Source: Erinaceus europaeus (Eukaryota > Chordata > Mammalia > Eulipotyphla > Erinaceidae). Taken from it: a DNA stretch of 64,000 bases. The first letter of the stretch is position 1, and every line of letters starts with the position of its first letter. Position numbers and translations under genes: made by a program. Below, piece after piece: positions 1-10,938 of the stretch. The stretch lies in assembly GCF_950295315.1 (NCBI RefSeq), contig NC_080176.1, positions 34,933,006 to 34,997,005 on the forward strand. Direction: 5' to 3'. The notes beneath the pieces are model-generated. The model did not search any database and was not told the DNA's origin. It saw nothing but the letters and a program-made list of their open reading frames with translations.

Positions 1-43
1 CTCAGTCAATTTCTGCTTTGTGTTTCTACTTCTTTTTTTTTTT
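1..43 (-). repeat. 3'-transduced flank and internal A-tract of L1-a (partial)
   Basis: Positions 1-32 are not L1 3' UTR but match, almost base for base, the sequence beyond the internal A-tracts of L1-b (from 40796, opposite strand) and L1-c (to 60988). Positions 33-43 are the internal A-tract, read as T here. The rest of the transduced segment lies to the left of the window. Confidence 0.75.
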
Positions 44-221
44 ACATGCATAACATTCCCCAGATTCCCATTTAGCAATACAACCCCCACTATTTCATTC
101 ATCATTTTTCATGGACCTGTATTCTCCCCACCCACCCACCCACCCCAGAGTCTTTTACTTTGGTGTAATACTCCAATTCCATTTCAGGTTCGACTTGTGT
201 TTTCTTTTCTAATCTTGTTTT

Positions 222-3200
222 TCAACTTTGGCCTGAGAGTGAGATCATCCCATATTCATCCTTCTGTTTCTGACTTATTTCACTCAACATGATTTTTTCA
301 AGGTCCATCCAAGATCGGCTGAAAACGGTAAAGTCACCATTTTTTACAGCTGAGTAGTATTCCATTGTGTATATATACCACAGCTTACTCAGCCACTCAT
401 CTGTTGTTGGACACCTGGGTTGCTTCCAGGTTTTGGCTATTACAAATTGTGCTGCCAAGAACATATGTGTACACAGATCTTTTTGGATGGATGTGTTGGG
501 TTCCTTAGGATATATCCCCAGGAGGGGAATTGCAGGGTCATAGGGTAGGTCCATTTCTAGCCTTCTGAGAGTTCTCCAGACTGTTCTCCACAGAGGTTGG
601 ACCAATTGACATTCCCACCAGCAGTGCAGGAGGGTTCCTTTGACCCCACACCCTCTCCAGCATTTGCTGCTGTTACCTTTTCTGATGTGTGACATTTTCA
701 CAGGAGTGAAGTGATATCTCATTGTTGTCTTGATTTGCATTTCTCTGACAATCAGAGACTTGGAGCATTTTTTCATGTGTTTCTCGGCCTTTTGGATCTC
801 TTCTGTGGTGAATATTCTGTCCAAGTCCTCCCCCCATTTTTGGATGGGGTTATTTGTTGTCTTGTTGTTGAGTCTGGTAAGCTCTTTATATATGTTGGTT
901 ATTAAACTCTTATCTGATGTATGGCATGTAAAGATCTTCTCCCATTCTGTGAGGGGTCTCTTGATTTGGGTAGTGGTTTCTTTTGCTGTGAAGAAGCTTT
1001 TTAATTTGATGTAGTCCCATAGGTTTATACTTGCCTTAGTCTTCCTTGTAATTGGATTCGTTTCATTGAAAATGTCTTTAAAATTTATGCGGAAAAAAGT
1101 TCTTCCAATATTTTCCTCTAAGTATCTGATAGTTTCTGGTCTAACATCCAAGTCCTTGATCCACTTGGAATTTACTTTTGTATTTGGTGAAATACAGTGA
1201 TTCAGCTTCATTCTTCTGCATGTTTCAACCCATTGTTTCCAACACCATTTGTTGAAGAGACTCTGCTTTCCCCATGTAATAGTCTGGGCCCCTTTGTCAA
1301 AGATTAGATGTCCATAGGTGTGGGGCCTCATTTCTGGGCTCTCAATTCTATTCCACTGGTCAGTGTGTCTGTTCATGTTCCAGTACCAAGCAGTTTTGAT
1401 GACAATGGCCCTATAATATAGTTTGAGATCTGGCAGTGTGATGCCTCCGGTTCTGTTCTTTTTTCTCAAGATTGTTTTGGCAATTCTAGGTCTTTTCTGG
1501 TTCCAGATAAACATTTGTAGCATTTTTTCTATTCTCCTAAAAAATGTGCTTGGGATCTTGATGGGGATAGCATTAAATTTGTAGATGGCTCTGGGTAATA
1601 TATTCATTTTGATGATGTTAATTCTTCCAACCCATGAGCATGGAATATCTTTCCATTTCTTTGTGTCTTTTTCAATTTCTTTGAGTAGTGACTCATAATT
1701 TTCAGTATACAAGTCTTTCACTTCTTTGGTTAGGTTTACTCCTAGATATTTTATTGTTTTTGTTGCTATAGAAAAAGGAACTGATTTCTGGATTTCAATT
1801 TCTTCTAACTTAGTGTTTGCATAGAGGAATGCCACTGACTTTTGAATGTTAATTTTATAACCTGACACATTACTGTATTGCCTGATGATTTCCAAAAGCT
1901 TCTTGCTAGATTCCTTAGGTTTTTCCATGTATACTATCATGTCATCTGCAAATAAGGAGAGTTTGACTTCTTCTCTTCCAATCTGTATGCCTTTAATTCC
2001 TTGCTCCTGCCTGATTGCTATGGCAAGAACTTCCAACACTATGTTGAATAGTAATGGTGATAGTGGGCAGCCCTGTCTAGTACCTGATCTGAGGGGAAAT
2101 GCTTCCAGTTTTTCACCATTGAGTATGATGTTGGCTGTAGGATTGCTATATATAGACTCCACTATCTTCAGGAATTTTCCATCTATTCCTATTTTTTGTA
2201 GTGTTTTGATCATAAAGGGATGTTGTATTTTGTCAAAGGCTTTCTCTGCATCTATTGATATGACCATGTGGTTTTTGGTCTTGCTTTTGTTGATGTGGTG
2301 GATCACATTGATTGATTTACGTATATTAAACCAACCTTGCATGCCTGGGATAAACCCCACTTGGTCATGATGGACAATCTTTTTGATATACTGCTGTATC
2401 CGGTTGGCTAGAATTTTGTTCAATATTTTCGCATCTATGTTCATCAGAGATATTGGTCTGTAGTTTTCTTTTTTGGTTGTGTCCCTGTCTGCTTTTGGTA
2501 TCAGGGTGATGTTGGCTTCATAGAAGCTGGCAGGGAGTATTCCAGTGTCTTCAATCTTCTGGAAGACTTTTAAAAGTAGAGGTATTAGTTCTTCTTTGAA
2601 GGTTTTGTAGAATTCATTTGTAAAACCATCTGGTCCAGGACTTTTATTTTTGGGAAGATTTTTGATAACTGTTTCAATTTCATTAGCTGTGATGGGCCTG
2701 TTCATGTTATCCACTTCCTCTTGACTTAGTTTTGGAAGTTGGTAGGTATCTAGGAAATCATTCATTTCTTCCAGGTTCTCTAGCTTGGTGGCATATAGTT
2801 GTTCATAGAAGCCTCGCATGATATGTTGAATTTCTGCAGTGTCTGTTGTGATATCTCCTCTTTCATTTACTATCCAATTTATTTGGGTCTTCTCCCTTTT
2901 TTTTTTTTGTGAGTCTGGCTAAAGGTTTGTCGATTTTGTTTACTCTTTCGAAGAACCAACATTTACTTTCATTGATCTTTTGTATGGTTTTCCTATTCTC
3001 AATGTTATTTATTTCTGCCCTAACTTTAGTAATTTCTGTCCTTCTGGTTGCTTTAGGGTTCCTTTGTTGTTCTTCTTCTAGGTCTTTAAGATGTGCAATC
3101 AGGCTGTTTATTTGTGCCTTTTCTTGTTTCCTAATGTGTGATTGTATAGCTATGAACTTCCCTCTTAGGACTGCTTTAGCTGTGTCCCAAATATTTTGAT

Positions 3201-4040
3201 AGCTTGTGTCTTCATTTTCATTGAACTCTCGAAACATTTTGATTTCTTCCTTGATTTCCCCTTTGACCCAGAAGTTGTTAAGAAGTGTACTGTTGAGCTT
3301 CCACATTTTGGCACTGTTACTAATCTTTTGTTGATTGTTAAGTGTTAGTTTAATTCCACTGTGGTCTGAGAAGATGCTTGGGATGATTTCAGTGCTCTTG
3401 AATAGGCTGATGCTGTCTTTGTGGCCTAACATATCCTTGAGAATGATCCATGTGGATTTGAGTAAAATGTGTATTCCAGTTTCTTGGGATGAATGACTCT
3501 GAAAATGTCCAATAGTTCTAGTTTATCTATCTCTTCATTTAGCTCCCTTATGTCTTTACTGATTTTCTGCCTGGATGATCTGTCAAGTTGAGAGAGTGGG
3601 GTGTTGAAGTCCCCTACTATGATTGTGTTACTGTTAATATATTGCTGTAGCTCTTTCAGTAGAAGTTTGATGTATTTAGATGGCTTCTCATTGGGTGCAT
3701 AGATATTAATAATTGTTAAGTCCTCTTGATTGACTGATCCTCTGAGCATTAAGTAGTGTCCATTCCTATCTTTTTTAATCTTATCTATTTTAAAGTCTAT
3801 CATGTCAGATATGAGAATAGCTGTTCCTGCCCTTTTTTGTGGGCCATTGGCTTGAATGATAGTTTTCCATCGTTTCACTTTAAGTCTGTGTTTGTCTTGT
3901 TGCGTTAGGTGAGTTTCCTGTAGACAACATATTGTTGGGTTGTGTTTTCTGATCCATCTTCCTACTCTGTGTCTTTTAATAGGTGAATTCAGGCCATTCA
4001 CATTTATTGATATCAAAGATTGAAGATATTTTAACGCCAT
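222..4040 (-). pseudogene. L1-a ORF2, endonuclease/reverse transcriptase, two frameshifts
   Basis: ORF2 protein nicks target DNA with an N-terminal APE-like endonuclease and copies L1 RNA from the nick with its reverse transcriptase. The start is the Met at 4040 (MALKYLQSL), as in L1-b. The endonuclease part (4040-3426) has the CLQETH and VGDFNTPLS motifs. Against L1-b there are two lesions: a 7-nt deletion near 3433, just after FSRI, and a loss of 2 nt in the A-run at 2897-2908 (12 rather than 14 A). From 2819 to 222 the frame is open and includes the FADD catalytic box, the zinc-knuckle-like CWRGC..HCWWEC region and the normal LSGQS end. The protein would be truncated in the endonuclease domain, so this copy cannot mobilise itself. 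Confidence 0.92.
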
Positions 4041-4096
4041 TCTTGTAGAGTTTTAGAGTGTTTTGATATATGTTCTATTTGTGGTGGTCTGGTTGT

Positions 4097-5071
4097 TTAT
4101 AGGAAACCTTTCAGAACTTCTTTCAAGGCAGGCTTGGTGATGGTTGCTTCCTTCAACTGTTGCTTGTCTGAGAAGGTTTTGATGCTTCCATCTAGTCTGA
4201 ATGACAATCTAGCAGGATATAGTATTCTTGGCTGAAAGCCTTTCTCATTGAGCACTCGATAGATATCTTGCCATTCTCTTCTGGCCTGTAGTGTTTGTAT
4301 GGAGAAGTCCGCTGCTAATCTTATGGGTTTTCCTTTGTAGGTGACTCTTTGTTTTTCTCTTGCAGCCTTGAGGATCCTTTCTTTATCCTTATTCCTTTCC
4401 AATCTAAGTATGACATGTCTTGGTGTCTTTAGGTCTGTGTTAATTCTGTTTGGGACCCTCTGGGCTTCTTGAATCTTTATGTCTTTGGTGTTGTCTAGAC
4501 TAGAGAAATTTTCAGCTATTATGGCCTGGAGAACGCTTTCTTCCTCCCCTTCTCTTTCTTCCTCTGGTAAGCCAACAATGCGTATATTGTTTCTTTTGAA
4601 GTCATCCCATAGGACTCTGTTGTTGTTTTCAGCATCTCTTAATCTCTTTTTGAGATCTCTTACTTCTTTTTTAGTTGTCTCTAATTCATCCTCAATCTTG
4701 CTAATTCTGTCTTCAGCCTCATTGATTCTATTCTCTCTGCCCTCTACTGCTTTCTGGAGTTCATCTATTTTGTTGCCCTGCTCTGATACTGTTTTAGCTT
4801 GTTCAGCTAGTTGCCTTCTTAGTTCAGCAATTTCAGCTTTCAGCTCTCTAATAACCATGAGATAATTAGAATTTTCTTCCATATTCTCATTTGTTGTTCC
4901 TGCATTTCTGATTACAATTTTTTCAAATTCTTTACTCACTCCTGTTATTATTTCCTTAGCTAATGTTTGGATGTTGAACTCGTTGTTTTGTGCTTCGCCC
5001 TCTGGAGGACTTTTAGCTGGACTCTTGTCCTGGTTCGAGTCTCCATTATTTTTTCTTGTTGTTTTAACCAT
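4097..5071 (-). CDS. L1-a ORF1 RNA-binding protein, intact
   Basis: This intact 324-residue reading frame has the layout of mammalian L1 ORF1 protein, which trimerises and coats L1 RNA. The start MVKTTRKN follows the 5' UTR directly. Residues 75-153 are a long heptad-rich coiled coil (AEIAELRRQLAEQ, INEAEDRISKIEDELE). Residues 158-253 look like the RRM domain (NNIRIVGLPEEE, RHVILRLER). Residues 256-324 are the C-terminal domain, with the ARREWQDIYRVLNEKGFQPR block. It differs from the L1-b protein at only about ten residues and ends KGFL rather than KGLL. With ORF2 broken, it could still act in trans if expressed. Confidence 0.92.
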   Translation of the reverse strand: MVKTTRKNNGDSNQDKSPAKSPPEGEAQNNEFNIQTLAKEIITGVSKEFEKIVIRNAGTTNENMEENSNYLMVIRELKAEIAELRRQLAEQAKTVSEQGNKIDELQKAVEGRENRINEAEDRISKIEDELETTKKEVRDLKKRLRDAENNNRVLWDDFKRNNIRIVGLPEEEREGEEESVLQAIIAENFSSLDNTKDIKIQEAQRVPNRINTDLKTPRHVILRLERNKDKERILKAAREKQRVTYKGKPIRLAADFSIQTLQARREWQDIYRVLNEKGFQPRILYPARLSFRLDGSIKTFSDKQQLKEATITKPALKEVLKGFL

Positions 5072-5722
5072 TTTATATAAGTTAACAGTTTTTTCAATCC
5101 CTGAGTTGGAGTTCAGTGGTGTAAAAGCCTTTTTTTTTCCCCTGTAGGCTATGGTAGCCTGAGGGCTTTTAAACTATCAATAGGCTTCTTGGCTTAATCA
5201 ATGACTCCTGACCAAGAGATAAAGCAGGGTGTGGCAGAGATAATCCAGTGGTTATGCAAAGAGACTTCACAGCCCTTCAGCTATGCCACCGAGGTATAGG
5301 TCTTCTCCCGAGTTTCCCGGTTAGATCTCTGTGCCCTGGTGTCCCTCCCTGTTGCTGCTCCAGATTCTGAGGGTAGTAGCAATGGAGACTCAGAGTTGTA
5401 CTTGGTGAGTCTCTGGGGAGTCCTTTCCTCCCTTCAGCTGTCCCCTTGTTGGTGGAGCAGACTGGAGGTGGTGTCTCCACTGACAAACTGTCGAACTGTT
5501 AGCAGTCACTTAATCTCTCCTTAGGCCCCTCTCTCCTCTCTGTCACCAGCCACGCGTGTTTGTACTCACGGGTGATTTACTGGGTTTCTGTGGTCATTCT
5601 AGTCCTGTCTTGTTTCGGTCCGGGTGGTCTCCTTTGGTATTCCTAGTTGATCTGGGAGAGGAGAGGAGAGGAGAGGAGAGGAGAGGAGAGGAGAGGAGAG
5701 GAGAGGAGAGAAAGCGATCTTT
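5072..5722 (-). promoter_or_regulatory. L1-a 5' UTR with expanded GAGAG/CTCTC array
   Basis: About 650 bp precede ORF1. In L1 families this region carries the internal RNA polymerase II promoter. At 5655-5710 there are about 11 copies of a 5-bp unit (CTCTC on the coding strand) where L1-b has about 5. At 5222-5280 a segment resembles a type-B tRNA-derived SINE in reverse orientation to L1. Promoter activity is inferred from the family, not shown here. Confidence 0.75.
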
Positions 5723-8035
5723 TTGCTGCAGTTTTTATGAGATGTTCATGAAATGACAGGGTGCGATCAAGAGTAACGCCAAGATAGACTGTCTGGGCTT
5801 CATGCCGGATTCTCGTATCGCCAAGCTGCACATTAAGCTCACTCGAGGCCTAGGCATGGTGTAGATGGAAAACAGATGATACCGTTTTTGCAGTGCTAGG
5901 GATTAGTCACCATTTTTTACAGTAATCAGATATCAGAGACATGTCTTTCGTGAGTGTTTACTCGAGGATGTCGATCTTGGATGCTTGAGTTGCGCAGCTG
6001 ATGTCATCGGTGTAGATAAACTTCCTTGAAGAAGTTTCTGGGAGGTCATTGATGTAAATATTAAATAGTGTAGGAGCCAGAACAGAGCCCTGGGGGAGGC
6101 CACTTGAGACAAGTCTTCATCTGCTAGACTTGTCACCCAGATGCACCCGGAATCTTCTGTTTTGGAGAAGAAACGATATAGTGTTGGCCACCCATGGAGG
6201 CAGGCATCTTGAGATCTTAACTAGGAGACCACGGTGCCAGACCGTGTCATAGGCTGCTGTGAGATCAACAAAGACAGCACCCGTCTTTAAATTCTTCTGG
6301 AATCCATTTTCAATGTAAGTTGAGAGGGCCAGGGCTTGTTTGCAGGTAGATCTTCCTGGGCGGAAATCAGCTTGGGCGGGTGATAGGAATTTCTCTGTAA
6401 GAGGAGAAATAAGTGACAGAAGCAGCCTCTCAAGGAGTTTGTAACACACGGAGAGGAGAGAAATTGGTCTATAGCTGGCGGCCAGTGTTGGGTCTTTCTT
6501 TGGTTTCAAAACTGTTATTATCTTCGCACGACGCCAAATTTTGGGCATAGATGTGGATTCCAAGATGTGGGACAGGAATGAAGTGAGCCACTTTTTTGCT
6601 GCGGGGCCCAAGTTAAGAATGAGTTCTGGGGTGATGTTATCATAGCCAGCAGCCGTTCCCGGTTTAACCCTCTTCAAAGCGTCTTCCAGTTCAGACAGTG
6701 TAAAGGGAGAGAGTTTTGGAGATGGACAAGATAAACGGAAGTGGGATGACCACTCATGGGAAATTTCTCTTTTCCAGGCTGGGTCGATCTTAGCATGTCC
6801 AACTTGAGTTAGGTGACTGGCCACTGCGTTTGGAGATACGGGAGGATGGGAGACGGGAGAGGGTTGGCTACTGGCACTCAGACTATGAAGAAGCTTCCAG
6901 GCCTTCCTACTTGAGTGGGTGAAGTTCAGATTTTCCGTGAGTTGTTGCCAGCGGGCTTGGCGTGCTGCATCCAGGGAGGCAATGAGATGGTCAGCCACAT
7001 CTGGGTCTCCCGACTCATCATACTGCTTTAGTAGTTGCTTGCATTCAGCATCAAGACAAGGCGTATCATTAGCACGTCTCCCACGAGGAATAGCTTGGGA
7101 AGCTGCTTTGAAGATGGCTTGGCAGAAGTGCCTGTAGGAATTTTCAGAGGGGATAGAGTTAATTGGAATTGCAGGAATAGATTTGTTGGTAAGATCACTG
7201 AACAGACGCCAGTTTGCTTTCTGAAAGTTCCATCTTAGTTTCTCTGAGCACAGAATCAGTGGGAGCTGGAGACCAATGTGGATGATAGCTGGGCATTGAT
7301 GACTGTGCGGGAAGATCTTGAGAACGTGTCTCGTAGCAGGAAAGGCTTGGCCGTTGACTGTGCTAATCCAGCACAGGTTCGGTGACGAGTCTTTATTCCA
7401 TCTAGCACTGTGAAAAGAGCCTGGCTGTTTGGGATCGTATAATAGGGAGAGGTCATTCGCTGAAGCCCAGTGGGCCAAGATAGATAGCCAGTCTTGGTGA
7501 TGACTATTAAAGTCTCCAACGTAAACGGCTGGGTGATTCGGGCTAGGCCGGACCTCATTATCCCATGAGGCACTGGGAGGCTTATATACATTGACGAGCT
7601 GAATAGTTCCAATAGTAATGGAGTCGTAGAAGGTTGAAGAGGCCGTATGGTAAACGTCTGCAAGATACAATTTAGCGTAGATGGCTCGGTTGTGTTTAGG
7701 ATGGAGATTATAGCATATTAAATCGAATCCACTGATGGTGAATCGAGCAGCTTCATCGACTGCTATATGTGTTTCTTGTAGGCAGATAACATCTGCCTGA
7801 TGCTGTATCGCCAATTGACCAATAAGAACGTGTTTGGCAAAGGACAGCTCCTCAACATTAAGTTGGAAGAATCAAAGATCAGGACCAACAGCTTGAAAGC
7901 TGTCAGGAGCTGCTTGTTGCTGGCTTTGAAAGTGACTGGGATCCATGTGGATTCAGTTGGCTAGGAAGGATCATCAGTTTTCCCAATGAATGGGTACACA
8001 CAGGATGCACCACGGGAAGGTCGATCCAATGCATT
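5723..8035 (-). mobile_element. Vingi-like non-LTR retrotransposon, 3' part missing
   Basis: An element distinct from L1 occupies this segment. Its single long frame encodes an APE endonuclease followed directly by a reverse transcriptase, starting near its 5' end with no ORF1 visible, so it is compact. The protein resembles the I/Ingi/Vingi group common in arthropods and molluscs and is unlike L1. Vingi elements are established in hedgehog genomes and reported absent from other sequenced mammals, so Vingi is the best assignment; it rests on recognition, not a search. The 5' edge is near 8035, where an A-rich stretch begins. The 3' part after the reverse-transcriptase core is lost at the L1-a junction. 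Confidence 0.78.
5725..7855 (-). pseudogene. Vingi-like endonuclease/reverse transcriptase, broken
   Basis: The longest open part is 7814-6117 (565 residues). The homologous frame begins further upstream, near 7855, with a QLNVEELSFAK-like start just after a TGA. Endonuclease motifs: CLQETH (residues 11-16), VGDFNSHHQDW, and a degenerate SHQCP in place of the usual SDH-P. Reverse-transcriptase motifs: KPGTAAGYDNITPE, SYRPISLLSVCYKLLERLL, FRPGRSTCKQAL and motif A, VFVDLTAAYDTVWHRGLL. After 6117 frameshifts interrupt it, but the YxDD box (YTDD, 6000-6019) and a YLGVTLDRTLSFHEHL thumb motif (about 5735-5790) remain. A stop also lies in CKKW* near 5908. No RNase H is visible, but the 3' end is missing. 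Inactive. Confidence 0.8.
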
Positions 8036-8267
8036 GGATTAAAAGAAAAGAAAAAAGAAATTTAAAAAAATGTTAAGAAAAAAAAAAAGAGAAAGAGATG
8101 TAGATCTTCATAGAGGCCATGATTATGTGAGAGATCATATATGTCCAGAGAAGGATAATATAAAATATTGGGCTGTGGAAAAGTCATGGCCCATTTTTTT
8201 TTTTTTTGTATGAAAGTATGTCCTAACTTTCCTACAGCCCAATACAATAGACTGATAGTAAAAATAC
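8036..8267. other. A-rich patch and unassigned sequence
   Basis: An A-rich, low-complexity patch at 8040-8095 borders the Vingi-like 5' end. I see no gene in 8100-8267. Confidence 0.5.
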
Positions 8268-8410
8268 CAGAGAAGACTTGGGTTCTAATCTTCACATCAT
8301 CTTCTTCCTTGCTGTGTAACTTTGGAAAAGTCACTCTATTATTTTGGACTCTAACTTTTTCAACTATGTAATAGTTTGGAGGATTAACTAAAACCAGAGA
8401 TCTCAAAATA
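8268..8410 (+). repeat. MIR-like ancient SINE relic
   Basis: The order of blocks follows the MIR core: 'gacttgggttctaatcttc', 'ttgctgtgtaactttgg', 'aagtcactct', 'aactatgtaatag', 'ggaggattaa'. It is heavily diverged, as expected for a repeat shared by all mammals. Confidence 0.6.
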
Positions 8411-8430
8411 TTTTGCAGATTGTTCATGAT

Positions 8431-8568
8431 TTTCTTTTACTTTTTTTTTTTTAACCAGAGCACTGCTCAGCTCTGGCTTATGGTGGTGCGGGGGATTGAA
8501 CCTGGGACTCTGGAGCCTCAGGCATGAGAGTCTCTTTTGCATAACCATTATGCTATCTACCCCCTCCC
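8431..8568 (-). mobile_element. Type-B tRNA-derived SINE with target duplication
   Basis: In reverse this has the tRNA-like head (about 'agcataatggttatgc'), the B-box 'ggttcaatcccc' and an A-tail. TGTTCATGAT flanks it at 8421-8430 and 8569-8578. Confidence 0.9.
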
Positions 8569-8694
8569 TGTTCATGATGTTCACATGTAAACCTAGTATC
8601 TCTGAGATTTCAAAAGATGTTATTTCCTGTTGGGGAGACTTGGAAGATAATGGAGAAGATAAGCTAAGCATTGGCAGGGGTAGATTTTTAGTAT

Positions 8695-8854
8695 CTTATT
8701 TATTTATTTATTTACTAGAGACAGAGAGAAATCAAGAAGAAAGGAGGAGATAGGAAGAGAGACACCTGAAGTTCTGCTTGACCATTTGGGAGCTTGAACC
8801 TGGGACCTTGCACACTGTAACACGTGCTCTACCATGTGTGCCACTGCTCAGCCC
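8695..8854 (-). mobile_element. Type-C SINE with long target duplication
   Basis: This is a reverse type-C copy with a TAAATAAATAA tail. The flank 'ggcaggggtagatttttagtat' at about 8673-8694 recurs with small changes at 8856-8880, which dates the insertion to after that flank existed. Confidence 0.82.
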
Positions 8855-8880
8855 TGGCAGGGGGTAGATTTTTACAGTAT

Positions 8881-9261
8881 GAGTTTTTAGGGAAAAGATG
8901 TGCTTAAAAAAAAAAAAAGATGTGCCAAGCACCAGGAACTAAATGAGCAAATTTGGAGGGGAAAAGGGTATGTAGGATACTGTATGTACTTAAGGTATCT
9001 CACTGAAGCCTAAGTGACCTATGAGGAAATGAATGGATAGGAAGCTGAATTAGGAGCTAGTTCCAAGAGAAACTGATGCAAAGAAGTCAATGACCTAGAT
9101 TTCCTTCTGCACATAATCAGAACCATAGAGACTGTTAAGTAGAGGATTTATTAAAAGTTAAGATTGATGTCCAGGGTATGAATGAAAGGTAGGTTAAGGA
9201 TCTAGGTTCTTTTGTCATGATTTTTGTTTGGTATTTCTGTCTCAGAAGCTTCACTACTCCA
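8881..9261. other. Unassigned sequence
   Basis: No repeat family or reading frame is recognisable here. Confidence 0.4.
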
Positions 9262-9480
9262 AATTGATTTTTCTTTAGATAGAGACAGAAGGAGAGAGAG
9301 GGAGAAATGTGGAGAGTAAGAAAGTGAGGAGAAATGAGGAGAGAGAAATAAGGAGAGAGAAAGGTGTGTGGTGGGAGGGAGAGAGACAGATATCACAGCA
9401 CTATGTTCCCTTCAACACAGTGGGAGCTGGGCTCACACCTGGGATGAGCACATGGCATGGGCATAGCATGAGTTCTCTGG
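9262..9480 (-). repeat. Decayed SINE, GA-rich
   Basis: A purine-rich stretch of GAGAGAAA units is followed by 'ccttcaacacagtgggagctgggctcacacctggga', which looks like a worn reverse tRNA-SINE body. Family not assignable. Confidence 0.4.
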
Positions 9481-9860
9481 AGAAAAGGGGATATTGAGGC
9501 TGTGGCAGGGAAATACAGAATAAACTTGAAACAGCTTATAGTGCTAGAGAGTAAGAAAGCCCTGAAACCAAGTTAAAGCATCAGGCAAGTCAAAGGTACA
9601 GAGTCAGTCACCTGAAAGTGTGCCTAATGGTCAAAGCCAGAACCATTCAAGCAAAAACACAATGGAGCATTGTATTACTACCCAAAATATAAAACAAATA
9701 TCCATGAATCCATACTGAGATAAATAAAAGAGAGAAGAGACATGTCTTTCTTACCTAATTCTAAATAATTTCCATAGTCACTTCTGCCACCAGAAGACAG
9801 AGTTAAGTCCCCCTCCTGCCCTTCCTCACCTTCAGTGTGGACTCTGGCTAGTGACATGCT
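9481..9860. other. Unassigned sequence
   Basis: Unique-looking DNA with no supportable gene. Confidence 0.4.
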
Positions 9861-9872
9861 CACCACCTGTCT

Positions 9873-10041
9873 GCTTTTTAAAAAAATTAAATTAAATTAA
9901 ATTTTTATTTTTATTTATGAGAAATATAGGAGGAGAGAGAAAGAACCAGACATTACTCTGGCACATGTGCTGCCAGGAATCGAACTCAGGACCTCATGCT
10001 TGAGAGTCTAAAGCCTTATCACAGTGCCACCTCCCAGTCCA
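9873..10041 (-). mobile_element. Type-D SINE with 12-bp target duplication
   Basis: This is a reverse type-D copy (gtgccacctcccagtcc head complement, 'gctgccaggaatcgaactcagg' B-box complement). CACCACCTGTCT flanks it at 9861-9872 and 10042-10053. Confidence 0.9.
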
Positions 10042-10053
10042 CACCACCTGTCT

Positions 10054-10554
10054 TTTGAGATTTCTTTCCTCTAAATTTGTTTTTATAGACACTTCTTTTA
10101 TATATATTTTTTTATTTTTAAAACTTTGTTCCTAGAACCTGTGACTTCTGTAGTTTTTGCTTGACTTTGATAACTAACATGGAGTTGGACAAGTCTGAGA
10201 AGGTGCTGTCAGAGCTGAGAATAGGGCTAGAAAGTTGTATTAGGGAAGAGAGTTGTTCCCAGTCTTAAAGAGAAATCTGTTAACAAAATTAATGCACACT
10301 TGATTTTGTCCAACTTTCCTGTCATTAATGCCACATGTCTGAGAGACAGAACTGGCTGGCTGAACAACTTATAGAACCCAATGGAAAGTGAAAACCTTGG
10401 GTATCACCAGTAGGCAGGTATCTGACCCCACCAATATCTGGAGCCTAAGACTGAGGATGGCAGGTGGTCACGCACATTGTGGCATTTTTTTTTATGTTCT
10501 GTCTAATATATCTTATAGTTTCTAGAAACATATCTGATAAAAAATATGCCATGT
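10054..10554. other. Mostly unassigned; possible old L1 3' UTR words
   Basis: Phrases at 10130-10250 such as 'gaaggtgctgtcagagctgagaatagggctagaaag' match the old L1 3' UTR seen at 20100 and 30460, so 10160-10450 is probably a diverged minus-strand L1 3' UTR fragment. No gene seen. Confidence 0.55.
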
Positions 10555-10835
10555 TTTTTTAATTTATTTTTGAAAGACAGAAAGAGATAGCTATGAATTG
10601 GAACACTGCTGAGTTCTGTTATGTGGTGCCAAGGAACTGAATCTGGTATGTTGGAGCACATGTGTTATTTATTTATGTATGCATTTATTTATTTATGTAT
10701 TTACGATAGAGAAATAAAGAGAGAGAGAGAGAGAACAAGAAGACCACTTTGGTATATGCAGTTCCAGGAGCTGAGTTTGGGATCTCACACTTGTAAATCC
10801 TGTGTACAATTGCTGTGCCAACTCTAGGTTACACA
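10555..10835 (-). repeat. Two decayed SINEs, one inside the other
   Basis: A worn SINE body begins at 10555. A second T-rich tail (TTATTTATTTATG) starts at 10665, followed by GA-rich sequence and 'agctgagtttgggatctcacacttgtaa', a reverse B-box remnant. Confidence 0.5.
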
Positions 10836-10938
10836 CACCAATTGCTATGAACTCAGCTGCCTTACAAAGCTGCCTAAAATCACAAAGGATTGCAATGGTC
10901 ATGTCTCAGTCATGACCATTAAGGAGTATTTAATCTTT

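Larger units (their letters stand above)
33..5722 (-). mobile_element. L1-a: nearly full-length young L1 LINE
   Basis: Read on the minus strand this holds a 5' UTR (5722-5072), ORF1 (5071-4097), a 56-nt spacer, ORF2 (4040-222, frameshifted), a short 3' UTR (221-44) and an A-tract. It is almost identical to L1-b and L1-c, so it inserted recently. About 28 nt are missing from the 5' end compared with L1-b: it starts at 'gatcgctttctc' and joins Vingi-like sequence directly at about 5722. The 3' target-site duplication lies outside the window, so the insertion boundaries cannot be fully checked. Confidence 0.93.

Noticed and set aside
1885..2370. 161-codon plus-strand open frame, also at 62844-63329
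   Set aside because: Antisense shadow of L1 ORF2 kept open by its codon bias; the same frame appears in each L1 copy.
5900..5925. An 18-bp exact match (AGTCACCATTTTTTACAG) between the Vingi element and the L1 ORF2 3' end at about 332-349
   Set aside because: The two proteins are unrelated at this point and the match stops at once on both sides; a CpG decay in Vingi makes it by chance.
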